Positions 42,293 to 51,042 are shown, counted from the first letter of the stretch. The stretch is 64,000 nucleotides of DNA from an uncultured Prevotella sp. (GCA_900315545.1 OMZM01000001.1:115540-179539), one strand, 5' to 3'. Notes: generated by a model not told the origin, from the sequence alone. Numbers and translations are program-made.

Positions 42293-42309
42293 ATCCTAAA
42301 ACTGAACTT
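42293..42309 (+). repeat. 17-bp direct repeat, right copy
   Basis: Identical to 33953-33969 in the same orientation; right boundary candidate of the accessory island. Confidence 0.65.
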
Positions 42310-42420
42310 CCTCGATTTTCCCCGTCTTATCTTTTTATTTACGGTCATTCTGCGTTAATCTTCGAAAATTCGTCTTTCGTTACATACTTTTTCCGTAACT
42401 TTAAATAAGTTACTACATCT

Positions 42421-42476
42421 CGGCATAAAAAATAAAAGAGTTTATTTTGTTCTGCGCTCGATTTTCCGTAACTTTG
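42421..42476 (+). repeat. right, intact copy of the duplicated promoter region
   Basis: Direct-orientation partner of 31816-31898; this copy keeps both promoter boxes and drives the topoisomerase gene. Confidence 0.75.
42446..42476 (+). promoter_or_regulatory. promoter of the topoisomerase IV A gene
   Basis: TTTG 42446-42449, spacer exactly 19 nt, TAACTTTG 42469-42476, about 42 bp before the ATG at 42519. Confidence 0.8.
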
Positions 42477-42518
42477 TCGGCAGAAACGCAAAGTTGTAAT
42501 ATAAACACTGTATAATAT

Positions 42519-45272
42519 ATGAGTGAGGATGAGAATATGAACGACGGTTTCGTCGACGACGCAAACATGACAGACAGTGGCACAGAGGTAGCCAGAAATA
42601 TAGGTCGCTTTGATGCTGCTGCGGTGCATCATCTGGGCGGCATGTACAGAAACTGGTTTCTGGACTATGCATCTTCGGTGATTCTCGACCGTGCGGTGCC
42701 GCACATCGAGGACGGACTGAAGCCTGTGCAGAGACGCATCCTGCACACCATGTACCTCATGGACGACGGTCGACTGAACAAGGTTGCCAACATCGTGGGA
42801 AGCACGATGAAGTTTCATCCTCACGGCGATGCTTCCATCGGCGACGCTCTGGTGCAGATAGGACAAAAAGACTTGCTTGTCGACACTCAGGGTAACTGGG
42901 GAAACATTCTTACCGGTTCTGAGGCTGCCGCGCCGCGATACATAGAAGCCCGACTGTCGAAGTTTGCGCTGGAAGTGGTGTTCAACCCGAAGACCACAGA
43001 GTGGCAGATGTCGTACGACGGCAGAAACCGTGAGCCTATAACGCTGCCGGTAAAGTTTCCGCTGCTGCTGGCACAGGGTACCGAAGGCATTGCCGTAGGC
43101 TTGTCGACAAAGATTCTGCCTCACAACTTCTGCGAACTGTGCGATGCAGCTGCAAGCAGCCTGCGCGGCGAGCCGTTCATGCTGTATCCCGACTTCCCAA
43201 CGGGCGGCAGCATCGACGTGGCGAGATATAACGACGGCGAGCGTGGCGGACAACTGAAAGTGAGGGCTAAGATAGAAAAACTCGACGGCAAGACACTTGT
43301 CATCAGGGAACTGCCGTTCTCGAAAACGTCGGAAAGCCTCATCAACTCTATCACAAAGGCAATAGAAAAAGGACAGATAAAGGCTCGCAAGGTGGAAGAC
43401 CTGACGGCTGCGGAGGTGGAGATACAGATACATCTTGCTTCGGGCATTTCGCCAGACAAGACAATCGATGCGCTCTATGCCTTCACCGACTGCGAGATAA
43501 GCCTGTCGCCAAACTGCTGCGTGATAGAGAACAACAAGCCTAAGTTTACCACCGTCAGCGACGTGCTGCGCCACTCTGCCATGCAGACAAAGCAACTCAT
43601 CGGCAGGGAACTGGAAATACGTCGCAACGAACTGCTTGAGAGTTTGCACTTTGCATCGCTGGAAAGTATCTTCATCGAGGAGCGCATATACAAGGGACGA
43701 CCATTCGAAAACGCTGCGACAATGGATGCAGCATGCGAATACGTAGACGAGCGACTCACACCATTCTATCCGCAGATGATTCGCGAAGTAACGAAAGACG
43801 ACATCCTGCGGCTCATGGAGATAAAGATGCAACGCATACTGAAGTTCAACAAGGACAAGGCAGAAGCCGCAATGCAACGCATGCGCGACGAGATAAAGTC
43901 GATAGAGTATGACCTCGCACACCTTACCGACGTTACGGTGAAATGGTTTGAACACATCAAGGCAAAATACGGCAAGGGACGCGAGCGACTGACCGAACTG
44001 AGAAACTTCGAGACAATCGTGGCTGCGAAAGTGGCAGAGGCTAACTACAAGCTGTACATCAACCGTCAGGAAGGCTTCGTAGGCACAGGACTGAAGAAAG
44101 ACGAGTTCGTATGCAACTGCTCCGACCTCGACGACATCATCATCTTCTACCGCGACGGCAGATACAAGGTTACGCGCGTGGCAGAGAAACTGTTTGTCGG
44201 AAAGAACGTAAAGCACGTACAAGTGTGGAAACGCAACGACAAACGAACGATATACAACGTAGTCTATCGCGACGGAAAGCAGGGCACATGCTACATAAAG
44301 CGCTTTACCGTGGAATCCATACAGCGCGACAAGGAATACGACATGACTATGGGAACACCAGGCTCAAGAGTGCTCTACTTCACGGCAAACGCCAACGGCG
44401 AGGCGGAGGTTATCAAGATTACGCTCGACAACAGCCATGCGAAAAACGGAAAGTCGAATGTCTACATGGAACGCAGTTTCGCCGACGTACTCGTCAAGGG
44501 ACGAAACTCGAAGGGAAACATACTGACAAAGAAACCAGTCAGCCGCATCGACCTGAAATCGCACGGACACTCAACTCTCGGAGGCAGGAAGGTATGGTTC
44601 GACACCGACGTCAACAGACTGAACTATGAGGAGCGCGGAACATATCTCGGAGAGTTCAGCGACAACGAGGCAATACTCGTAGTGCTGAAAAACGGAGAGT
44701 TCTACCTGTCTAATATAGATGTCAACAACCACTATGAGGACACTATCGACCGCATAGAGAAATGGGACGAGAACAAAGTGTGGACGGCTGTGCTCTACGA
44801 TGCCGACAACGACAACTACCCATACGTCAAACGCTTCTGCATGGAGGCATCGAAACGCCACCAGAACATGCTGGGCGAGAATCCGAACTCGCAGCTGCTC
44901 ATACTGACCGACGTGGTCTACCCGCGTTTGCAGGTAACATTCAAGGGCGAAGATGCCGACCGACCAGCTTTGGAAATAGACGTAGACAGTTTCATAGGTG
45001 TAAAGAGGTTTAAGGCAAAGGGCAAACGCATAACGACCTTCGACGTAGACACCATAGAAGAGCTGGAGCCTACACGCTTCCCAGAGCCGGAACCGGAGCC
45101 TGTAAACGAGCCGGAAGACGACAATAGCCAGGAGCCGGAAGCCGACCTCGAATCTGAAGACACTGACGGCAACGACGAAACGCCAACGCCGCAGGAGTCT
45201 GCCGACGAGCCGGAGAACAACAATAACAAGAAAAACGACGGCAACGCAGTACAGACGACACTGGATTTCTAA
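42519..45272 (+). CDS. parC: DNA topoisomerase IV (gyrase-like) subunit A
   Basis: 917-residue type IIA topoisomerase A subunit, cutting and religating DNA to decatenate chromosomes. Seen: DYASSVILDRAVPHIEDGLKPVQRRILH, STMKFHPHGDASIGDALV, and the catalytic tyrosine in EAAAPRYIEARLS (Tyr141). It has the winged-helix/tower region, a coiled coil around residues 430-500, and a beta-pinwheel-like C-terminus without an obvious GyrA box. The extreme C-terminus is a long acidic, proline-rich tail ending VQTTLDF. ParC is favoured over GyrA because of the diverged pinwheel; the family assignment itself is certain. Confidence 0.88.
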   Translation: MSEDENMNDGFVDDANMTDSGTEVARNIGRFDAAAVHHLGGMYRNWFLDYASSVILDRAVPHIEDGLKPVQRRILHTMYLMDDGRLNKVANIVGSTMKFHPHGDASIGDALVQIGQKDLLVDTQGNWGNILTGSEAAAPRYIEARLSKFALEVVFNPKTTEWQMSYDGRNREPITLPVKFPLLLAQGTEGIAVGLSTKILPHNFCELCDAAASSLRGEPFMLYPDFPTGGSIDVARYNDGERGGQLKVRAKIEKLDGKTLVIRELPFSKTSESLINSITKAIEKGQIKARKVEDLTAAEVEIQIHLASGISPDKTIDALYAFTDCEISLSPNCCVIENNKPKFTTVSDVLRHSAMQTKQLIGRELEIRRNELLESLHFASLESIFIEERIYKGRPFENAATMDAACEYVDERLTPFYPQMIREVTKDDILRLMEIKMQRILKFNKDKAEAAMQRMRDEIKSIEYDLAHLTDVTVKWFEHIKAKYGKGRERLTELRNFETIVAAKVAEANYKLYINRQEGFVGTGLKKDEFVCNCSDLDDIIIFYRDGRYKVTRVAEKLFVGKNVKHVQVWKRNDKRTIYNVVYRDGKQGTCYIKRFTVESIQRDKEYDMTMGTPGSRVLYFTANANGEAEVIKITLDNSHAKNGKSNVYMERSFADVLVKGRNSKGNILTKKPVSRIDLKSHGHSTLGGRKVWFDTDVNRLNYEERGTYLGEFSDNEAILVVLKNGEFYLSNIDVNNHYEDTIDRIEKWDENKVWTAVLYDADNDNYPYVKRFCMEASKRHQNMLGENPNSQLLILTDVVYPRLQVTFKGEDADRPALEIDVDSFIGVKRFKAKGKRITTFDVDTIEELEPTRFPEPEPEPVNEPEDDNSQEPEADLESEDTDGNDETPTPQESADEPENNNNKKNDGNAVQTTLDF

Positions 45273-45303
45273 CGACACGAAGGCTGCATATCATCTCAAC
45301 ACT

Positions 45304-46080
45304 ATGGTAAAACGTATATACATCATCTGTACAATACTGACAATGTGCCTGTCAACCACGACGGCGCAAGACTCCATAGTGCCCCACCGCTCTCTGGCAG
45401 TGGCTTTCGGCAGCAGGCAATTCCTCGACACCTACCTGTCGGCAGAACACTATTCGGGTTTCGACATGGCTTTCACGACCGAAACACAACGTATGACCAA
45501 GTGGGACAGATGGGCTTGGAAATCGCTCGTAGGCATAGATTTCGCATCTATGAGCAACAGGGCTGACAACAACACGACGCTCGAAATGGCTGTCAGCTAT
45601 CAGTTTTCGCTCACTCACTACTGGACTTTGGCTGAAGGCAGACTCTTGCTCGGCTGCGGAGGAGCAGCAGAGGCAAGCGTCGGAGGTGCCTACAACATGC
45701 GCAACCAGAACAATCCGGCACAGTTGCGGACAGGTATTCAGCTGAAGCCGGAAGCCGAAGCTATATTTACTTTCAACATTCTCAAGAAGAAAAGCATACT
45801 GCGATACAACGTCAGTACGCCCGTTCTCGGATTTGTTTTCTCGCCGAAATACGGACAGTCGTACTACGAAATATCGCAAGACAACGCACTTCACAACTTC
45901 AATATTTCCACTTTTGTCAGTACGCCGAGCCTGCGCCAGCAACTCACTCTTGATTTCCCCGTAAACAAGAGCTACATCCGCATAGGCTATCTTGGCAACT
46001 ATCGGCAAAGCAAAATCAACCAACTGAAATATCACAGCTACGAACACGCGTTCATGATAGGCTACACAAAACAGTTATAA
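45304..46080 (+). CDS. DUF3316-family exported protein
   Basis: 258-residue protein with a signal peptide (residues 1-22, ending STTTAQ). The mature part has beta-barrel-like alternation (LAVAFGSRQFLDTYLSAEHYSGFDMAF, ILRYNVSTPVLGFVFSPKYGQSYYEIS) and ends with an amphipathic strand HAFMIGYTKQL. This matches the DUF3316 family of Bacteroidetes envelope proteins of unknown function. It follows parC by 31 bp and precedes the S41 peptidase by 12 bp, so the three are probably transcribed together. Confidence 0.8.
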   Translation: MVKRIYIICTILTMCLSTTTAQDSIVPHRSLAVAFGSRQFLDTYLSAEHYSGFDMAFTTETQRMTKWDRWAWKSLVGIDFASMSNRADNNTTLEMAVSYQFSLTHYWTLAEGRLLLGCGGAAEASVGGAYNMRNQNNPAQLRTGIQLKPEAEAIFTFNILKKKSILRYNVSTPVLGFVFSPKYGQSYYEISQDNALHNFNISTFVSTPSLRQQLTLDFPVNKSYIRIGYLGNYRQSKINQLKYHSYEHAFMIGYTKQL

Positions 46081-46092
46081 CGACATTAAAGT

Positions 46093-47106
46093 ATGAAAAA
46101 ACATCTGCCATTGTTCCTGTTTCTGCTGCTCGGTCTTGCTGCCTGCATCGATGTCGACGAGTACGACACGTCTGCGCGTGGCAACTTCGAGGCACTGTGG
46201 CACATCATGGACGAGCACTACTGTTTCTTCGAGGAGAAGCAGGCGGCATACGGAGTTGACTGGAACGAGGTGCACGACAGGTACTCGAAGCAAATCAACG
46301 GCAACATGTCGCAGTCGCAACTGTTTGAGGTGATGGCAAACATGCTGTCGGAACTGCGCGACGGACACGTCAACCTCTACTCCACTTTCGACATGGCACG
46401 CAACTGGTCGTGGCAGGAGAACTACGCAAAGAATTTCTCCGACTCGCTCGAGCGCCGCTATCTCGGCACCGACTATCGCATAGCCGGTAGCCTGAAATAC
46501 CGCAGGCTCGACGACAACACAGGCTATATACGTTGCAGCACGTTCTCAAGCGGCTTCGGCAACGGCAACCTCGACCAGATAATGATGTATCTTGCGCCGT
46601 GCAACGCACTGATAATAGATGTCAGAAACAACGGTGGCGGACTGCTGACGGAAGCGGAAAAGCTGGCAGAAAGGTTTACCAACGAGAAGCGACTGGTGGG
46701 CTACATGAAGCACAAGACGGGCAAGGGACACGGCGATTTCTCCGATTTTGAGGAACAGCACATATCGCCTGCCGACGGCGTAAGGTGGCAGAAGCAAGTC
46801 TACATACTGACCAACCGCTCGGTTTTCAGTGCTGCCAACGAGTTCGTGAAGTACATGCGGCAGATGGACAACGTCGTCGTTGTAGGCGACAAGACCGGTG
46901 GCGGCGGCGGAATGCCACTGACCAACGAGCTGCCCAACGGCTGGGGAGTGAGATTTTCGGCATGTCCGATGTTCGATGTCGATAAAAACAGCACTGAAGG
47001 CGGTATCGAGCCCGACATCCGTGTCAGTCTCTCGGAGGAAGACAGGCTGGCCGGTATCGACACGATAATAGAGACCGTGCGCAAAATTATCGGCAGCAGA
47101 CAATAA
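46093..47106 (+). CDS. S41-family peptidase lipoprotein
   Basis: 337-residue lipoprotein: signal ending LLLGLAAC with lipidated Cys18. The tail-specific-protease/C-terminal-processing peptidase fold follows, with an N-terminal helical cap, LIIDVRNNGGGLLTEAEKLAERF, and the catalytic Ser/Lys region TNRSVFSAANEFVKYM ... VVVGDKTGGGGGMP. No PDZ domain is evident between cap and catalytic parts, so it is a short S41 form. It is likely anchored in the periplasm or outer membrane, where it trims envelope proteins. Target unknown. Confidence 0.88.
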   Translation: MKKHLPLFLFLLLGLAACIDVDEYDTSARGNFEALWHIMDEHYCFFEEKQAAYGVDWNEVHDRYSKQINGNMSQSQLFEVMANMLSELRDGHVNLYSTFDMARNWSWQENYAKNFSDSLERRYLGTDYRIAGSLKYRRLDDNTGYIRCSTFSSGFGNGNLDQIMMYLAPCNALIIDVRNNGGGLLTEAEKLAERFTNEKRLVGYMKHKTGKGHGDFSDFEEQHISPADGVRWQKQVYILTNRSVFSAANEFVKYMRQMDNVVVVGDKTGGGGGMPLTNELPNGWGVRFSACPMFDVDKNSTEGGIEPDIRVSLSEEDRLAGIDTIIETVRKIIGSRQ

Positions 47107-47163
47107 AAAACGCTATTTAGAGTTGTATAATATATAATAAGGTATACATAAAAATACATAGAT

Positions 47164-48477
47164 ATGAACATAGCTATAGTAGGAACCGGATATGTAGGTC
47201 TGGTCAGCGGAACATGTTTCGCTGAAATGGGAGTGAATGTAACATGCGTTGACATCGACGAGAAGAAGATAGAGCGCCTCAAGGCAGGCGACATTCCTAT
47301 CTACGAGCCGGGACTCAACGAGATGGTACTGAGAAACTACAACGAGGGCAGGCTTCGCTTTACGACCGACCTGACAGAAGTCATCGACGACGTAGAGATG
47401 GTGTTCAGCGCCGTCGGCACGCCTCCCGACGAGGACGGCTCAGCCGATTTGAAGTATGTATTGCAGGTGGCTCGACAGTTCGGACAGAACATAAAGAAAT
47501 ACACCATACTCGTTACGAAGTCGACAGTGCCTGTCGGTACGGCAAGGAAAGTCAAGGAAACAATACAGGAGGAGCTGAAGCGCAGGGGCGAGGACATACC
47601 TTTCGACGTTGCCTCAAACCCTGAATTCCTGAAGGAAGGCGCAGCCATCAAGGACTTCATGTCGCCCGACCGCGTTGTCGTGGGCGTTGAGTCGGAACGT
47701 GCGAAAGACCTGATGACAAAGCTGTACAGACCGTTCCTCATCAACAACTTCAGAGTTATCTTCACCGACATACCGTCTGCCGAGATGATAAAATATGCTG
47801 CCAACTCGATGCTGGCTACGCGCATCAGCTTCATGAACGACATTGCCAACCTCTGCGAGATAGTCGGCGCCGATGCAGAAATGGTCAGAAAGGGTATCGG
47901 CTCAGACACCCGCATAGGCAGAAAGTTCCTCTATCCGGGCTGCGGATACGGCGGAAGCTGCTTCCCTAAGGACGTCAAGGCACTGATAAAGACTGCCGAG
48001 AGCAAGGGATATGAGATGAAAGTGCTGAAAGCGGTGGAAGATGTCAACGAGCAGCAGAAGAGAGTTGTATTCAACAAACTGTCGCAATACTTCGACGGAG
48101 AGCTGCAGGGCAAGACCGTAGCACTGTGGGGACTGGCTTTCAAGCCTGAGACCGACGACATGCGCGAGGCTACATCGCTGGTTGTGATAGACCTGCTGAA
48201 GAAGGCAGGATGCGACGTGCGCGTGTACGACCCGGTGGCTATGGACGAATGCAAGCGACGTATAGGCGACACGGTGTACTATGCCAACGACATGTACGAT
48301 GCTGCCCTCAATGCCGACGCACTGCTGATGCTGACAGAGTGGAAACAGTTCCGCCTGCCGACATGGGGCGTGCTGAAGCGCACAATGAAGAATCCGCTCA
48401 TCATCGACGGCAGAAACATCTACGATGCCAACGAACTGAAGCACGAAGGATTTGAATACCACTGCATCGGCAAATAG
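47164..48477 (+). CDS. ugd: UDP-glucose 6-dehydrogenase
   Basis: 437-residue enzyme oxidising UDP-glucose to UDP-glucuronate in two NAD+-dependent steps, feeding capsule or glycan synthesis. Seen: Rossmann motif IAIVGTGYVGLVSG (residues 3-16), STVPVGTARKVKE, NPEFLKEGAAIKDFMSPDRVVVG, the catalytic cysteine Cys266 in GYGGSCFPKDVKAL, and the C-terminal UDP-binding domain with LWGLAFKPETDDMREA. Length typical. No capsule cluster is present around it here. Confidence 0.95.
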   Translation: MNIAIVGTGYVGLVSGTCFAEMGVNVTCVDIDEKKIERLKAGDIPIYEPGLNEMVLRNYNEGRLRFTTDLTEVIDDVEMVFSAVGTPPDEDGSADLKYVLQVARQFGQNIKKYTILVTKSTVPVGTARKVKETIQEELKRRGEDIPFDVASNPEFLKEGAAIKDFMSPDRVVVGVESERAKDLMTKLYRPFLINNFRVIFTDIPSAEMIKYAANSMLATRISFMNDIANLCEIVGADAEMVRKGIGSDTRIGRKFLYPGCGYGGSCFPKDVKALIKTAESKGYEMKVLKAVEDVNEQQKRVVFNKLSQYFDGELQGKTVALWGLAFKPETDDMREATSLVVIDLLKKAGCDVRVYDPVAMDECKRRIGDTVYYANDMYDAALNADALLMLTEWKQFRLPTWGVLKRTMKNPLIIDGRNIYDANELKHEGFEYHCIGK

Positions 48478-48499
48478 CTCAGAGACAACGACAAACAAC

Positions 48500-48545
48500 A
48501 AAAAAGCGGCTAATCAATAATTACAGAAATGATTACCGCTTTTTT
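48500..48545. terminator. bidirectional terminator after ugd
   Basis: AAAAAAGCGG + TAATCA pairs with TGATTA + CCGCTTTTTT around a short loop (48500-48516 with 48530-48545). Confidence 0.8.
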
Positions 48546-48554
48546 GTAATCCTT

Positions 48555-48642
48555 TTACAAGCACCTTGTAATAGTGTTACAGATAGTCTGTAACGACGTG
48601 ACAGAATACCTGTCACGACATTACGAATCATCTGTAGTTTTA
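48555..48642 (+). repeat. array of four 22-bp palindromic units, second copy of second family
   Basis: Units begin at 48555, 48577, 48599 and 48621. The second contains TTACAGA-TAG-TCTGTAA, identical to the unit at 25380; the third reads TGACAG...CTGTCAC. It lies in the convergent gap 48478-48793 between two terminators, as the first array does. No gene in that gap. Confidence 0.8.
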
Positions 48643-48741
48643 CGACATGAAAACAGGGACAGGAAGAGGACTGACCGCCCGCGCTTACGCGAAGCACCAC
48701 CAATACGCAAAAGGCGGCTTATCCTACTGAAAATCAACAAC

Positions 48742-48778
48742 AAAGCGCACGCCCAGACATTGTCCTGACGTGCGCTTT
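48742..48778. terminator. hairpin terminator of the DUF5020 gene
   Basis: AAAGCGCACG (48742-48751) pairs perfectly with CGTGCGCTTT (48769-48778), loop 17 nt, about 15 bp past the stop of the minus-strand gene. Confidence 0.75.
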
Positions 48779-48793
48779 CTGTATGCTTTCGGC

Positions 48794-49558
48794 TTAGAAA
48801 GTCCACTTGGCTGCTATCGTAGGAACAGCAAAGAATCGGTTGTTCTGTCCCGACTTTGTCCATACGAAATTGTTGCTGAGCTCCACTTCTGTGCCCACGC
48901 TCAGCTTGATGTCCTCGCACGACGGCAGGCTGTAGACGTTGAACCACAGCTGAGGCTCGGCAAGGAAGACCATCTTTCCGTTCACATTCGGGTCGTACCA
49001 TGTGTCGGCAAAGCCGGAAAAGGTAAACATCCTGTTGCAGAACTGCATGCCCCAGACGGCTGTCAGCTGAAACGACGAGAACTGCTCGTTCCATGCGTGC
49101 TGCCCCTTGAAGTAGTGCTTGTACATGGCTTGCAGCGACAGCGTCTTCGAGAAGTCGGCACTGTGCCAGTTCCATGCGCCTCCCACGAGAGCGGCATGCT
49201 GGAAACGGGTCGACATGTCGTTGATCTGACTCGAAGCCACGCCGCCGTTGTATTCTACATGTACGGCAAACGGCAACTTGCGACTGATGTTGAACTCGCG
49301 CGCAACCTCCCAGTAGGCACCAGCCACACCGTCGGTGAAATAGTCGATGTCGACAAAGAAGAACGTGCTTCCAAACTTGTCGGGACGAAACATCTCAACA
49401 GTTGTTGTTACTGACGGACGCGCTGAGAGCTCGTCGGCGACGCTGTGGCCTAAATCATAATGCAACTGTACGTTTTGAGCACTTGCCGACGAATAGTCGG
49501 AAGTGTTTGCAAAAAAAGCTGCCACCAAAGCGATGGTTAGGGAAAAAATCTTTCTCAT
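48794..49558 (-). CDS. DUF5020-family outer-membrane barrel protein
   Basis: 254-residue exported protein: signal peptide residues 1-28 (ending ASAQ), then a Tsx-like barrel pattern (NVQLHYDLGH, STFFFVDIDYFTDGVAGAYWEVAREFNI, LSLQAMYKHYFKGQHAWNEQFSSFQLTAVWG) closing with AVPTIAAKWTF, whose last aromatic residue is the usual barrel-assembly signal. This fits the DUF5020 family, related to nucleoside-channel porins. Transport role inferred. Confidence 0.8.
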   Translation of the reverse strand: MRKIFSLTIALVAAFFANTSDYSSASAQNVQLHYDLGHSVADELSARPSVTTTVEMFRPDKFGSTFFFVDIDYFTDGVAGAYWEVAREFNISRKLPFAVHVEYNGGVASSQINDMSTRFQHAALVGGAWNWHSADFSKTLSLQAMYKHYFKGQHAWNEQFSSFQLTAVWGMQFCNRMFTFSGFADTWYDPNVNGKMVFLAEPQLWFNVYSLPSCEDIKLSVGTEVELSNNFVWTKSGQNNRFFAVPTIAAKWTF

Positions 49559-49732
49559 TTCTCTTGTTTTTTCAGTTTAATAATAAAAAAAGAACGCGTG
49601 ATTTTCATCACATATTAACATAAATACTCTGTAAGAGCGTGCAAAACTAAGCAAAAACTATGAATTAAACACTGAAAAAACAATATATTTGTCGGGAAAA
49701 TGTTATTTTTGCATTCGTAAACCGTAACACAC

Positions 49733-50533
49733 ATGAAGCAAGTCCGCCCCAAAAAGAATCTCGGCCAGCACTTCCTGACCGACCTGAGCATTGCCCAGCG
49801 CATTGCCGACACCGTAGACGCATGTCCCGACCTGCCCGTGCTCGAGGTTGGTCCAGGCATGGGAGTGATGACGCAATACCTCATTGAGAAGCCCCGCGAG
49901 CTGCGCGTGGTGGAGATAGACAGGGAAAGCGTGGCTTACCTGAACGAGAACTATCCGAAACTGCAAGGCAAAATCATCGGCGGCGACTTCCTCCGCATGG
50001 ACCTGAGCGAACTGTTCGACGGACAGCAGTTTGTGCTGACAGGCAACTATCCATACGACATATCGTCGCAGATATTCTTCAAGATGCTCGACTTCCACGA
50101 CCTCATACCCTGCTGCACAGGCATGATACAGCGCGAAGTGGCACTGCGCATAGCATCGGAACCATGCTGCAAGGCTTACGGAATACTGTCGGTGATGATA
50201 CAGACGTGGTACGACGTGGAATACCTCTTTACTGTCGACGAACATGTTTTCAATCCACCGCCAAAAGTAAAAAGCGCCGTAATAAGGATGACCCGCAACT
50301 CGCGCACCTCACTGGGCTGCGACGAATCGCTCTACAAACGCATCGTGAAAACAACTTTCGGGCAACGCAGGAAGATGCTGCGCGTCTCCCTGAAACAGAT
50401 TTTCCCGTCTGCCAGCCAGCCGCCGGCAGCCTTTTTCGAGCAGGACATCATGACCCGACGCCCCGAACAACTGACAATAGAAGATTTTATAAGCCTCACC
50501 AACATGGTCGGCGAGGCTATGACCGACAAGTAA
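49733..50533 (+). CDS. rsmA: 16S rRNA (adenine1518-N6/adenine1519-N6)-dimethyltransferase
   Basis: 266-residue KsgA/RsmA, dimethylating two adjacent adenosines in helix 45 of 16S rRNA during 30S maturation. Seen: PKKNLGQHFLTDLSIAQRI at the N-terminus, SAM-binding VLEVGPGMGVMTQYL, acidic RVVEIDRESVAYL, and the catalytic NYPYDISSQIF motif (a variant of NLPY). Length typical. A possible -7 box (TATTTTTG, 49704-49711) lies about 20 bp upstream. Confidence 0.97.
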   Translation: MKQVRPKKNLGQHFLTDLSIAQRIADTVDACPDLPVLEVGPGMGVMTQYLIEKPRELRVVEIDRESVAYLNENYPKLQGKIIGGDFLRMDLSELFDGQQFVLTGNYPYDISSQIFFKMLDFHDLIPCCTGMIQREVALRIASEPCCKAYGILSVMIQTWYDVEYLFTVDEHVFNPPPKVKSAVIRMTRNSRTSLGCDESLYKRIVKTTFGQRRKMLRVSLKQIFPSASQPPAAFFEQDIMTRRPEQLTIEDFISLTNMVGEAMTDK

Positions 50534-50550
50534 GCAGACGCCCTGCGTGC

Positions 50551-50952
50551 TTACTTTCTGACTATCTTTCTGACAGTCTGACCACTCTTAACGATATAGA
50601 TGCCTCTTGGCAGCTTGTCGAGGTCGCTCACGCTGTTGCCGACAACCAGTCCCGACGTCGTCGCAATGACAACATCGTCAGACAAATTGTAAACAACATT
50701 GTCAACAGCAGTCTCATCTGCCTTGAAGAACATTCGCTTCAGTTCCTTTGTATCGAATGTCTTTACGGCATTGTCGCCATTGTTGAACGTCATGTTTCCT
50801 TCGGCAAACGTGATGCTTGTAAAGTCGCTGAGCCTCATGTCGGTCTCAGTTCCGTCGTTGAACATCACTGTGAGCCACTCAAAATCGTCAGCCGTCGCTG
50901 GAATGGAAACCATTGCCACAACAGCAATTATAATGTTCCGAAGTGTTTTCAT
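50551..50952 (-). CDS. small exported protein with short C-terminal tail
   Basis: 133 residues from ATG 50952 (signal peptide MKTLRNIIIAVVAMVSIPATA). The mature region has a repeated beta pattern (WLTVMFNDGTETDMRLSDFTSITFAEGNMTFN) and ends RGIYIVKSGQTVRKIVRK, a tail common on Bacteroidales exported proteins. The frame is open far upstream to 51498, but that part is antisense to the GAF gene and lies upstream of the promoter, so it is rejected. The -7 box ends 4 nt before the ATG, predicting a leaderless or nearly leaderless mRNA. Function unknown. Confidence 0.75.
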   Translation of the reverse strand: MKTLRNIIIAVVAMVSIPATADDFEWLTVMFNDGTETDMRLSDFTSITFAEGNMTFNNGDNAVKTFDTKELKRMFFKADETAVDNVVYNLSDDVVIATTSGLVVGNSVSDLDKLPRGIYIVKSGQTVRKIVRK

Positions 50953-50956
50953 ACGG

Positions 50957-50988
50957 CAAAGATAGTTTATTTTTGTTGAAACAGCAAA
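50957..50988 (-). promoter_or_regulatory. promoter of the small exported protein gene (leaderless arrangement)
   Basis: TTTG 50985-50988 (minus strand), 20-nt spacer, TATCTTTG 50957-50964. Expected start is at about 50951, the position of the ATG itself. Confidence 0.7.
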
Positions 50989-51026
50989 AACAATGCTGTT
51001 TTTTTTATTGTTAGTCAGTTTTTTAT

Positions 51027-51034
51027 TACATTTG
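51027..51034 (+). promoter_or_regulatory. -7 box of the GAF/fRMsr gene
   Basis: TACATTTG ends 8 nt before the ATG at 51043, so the leader would be only 1-3 nt. The -33 region is weak (ATTG at 51007). Confidence 0.5.
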
Positions 51035-51042
51035 CGAAGATT

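Larger units (their letters stand above)
33953..42309 (+). mobile_element. probable genomic island carrying the eight-gene operon
   Basis: Delimited by the exact 17-bp direct repeat. The interior is visibly richer in A+T than the flanking core genes and includes a truncated gene and a decayed gene. No integrase, transposase or mobilisation gene is present, so it is either a relic or was mobilised in trans. Boundaries are inferred. A larger duplicated promoter (31816 and 42421) could mark an alternative outer boundary. Confidence 0.5.

Noticed and set aside
42345-44222. 625-codon open frame on the minus strand opposite the topoisomerase IV A gene
   Set aside because: It is antisense to a certain gene, its product is Val/Cys/His-rich without motifs, and it arises from the codon bias of the true strand.
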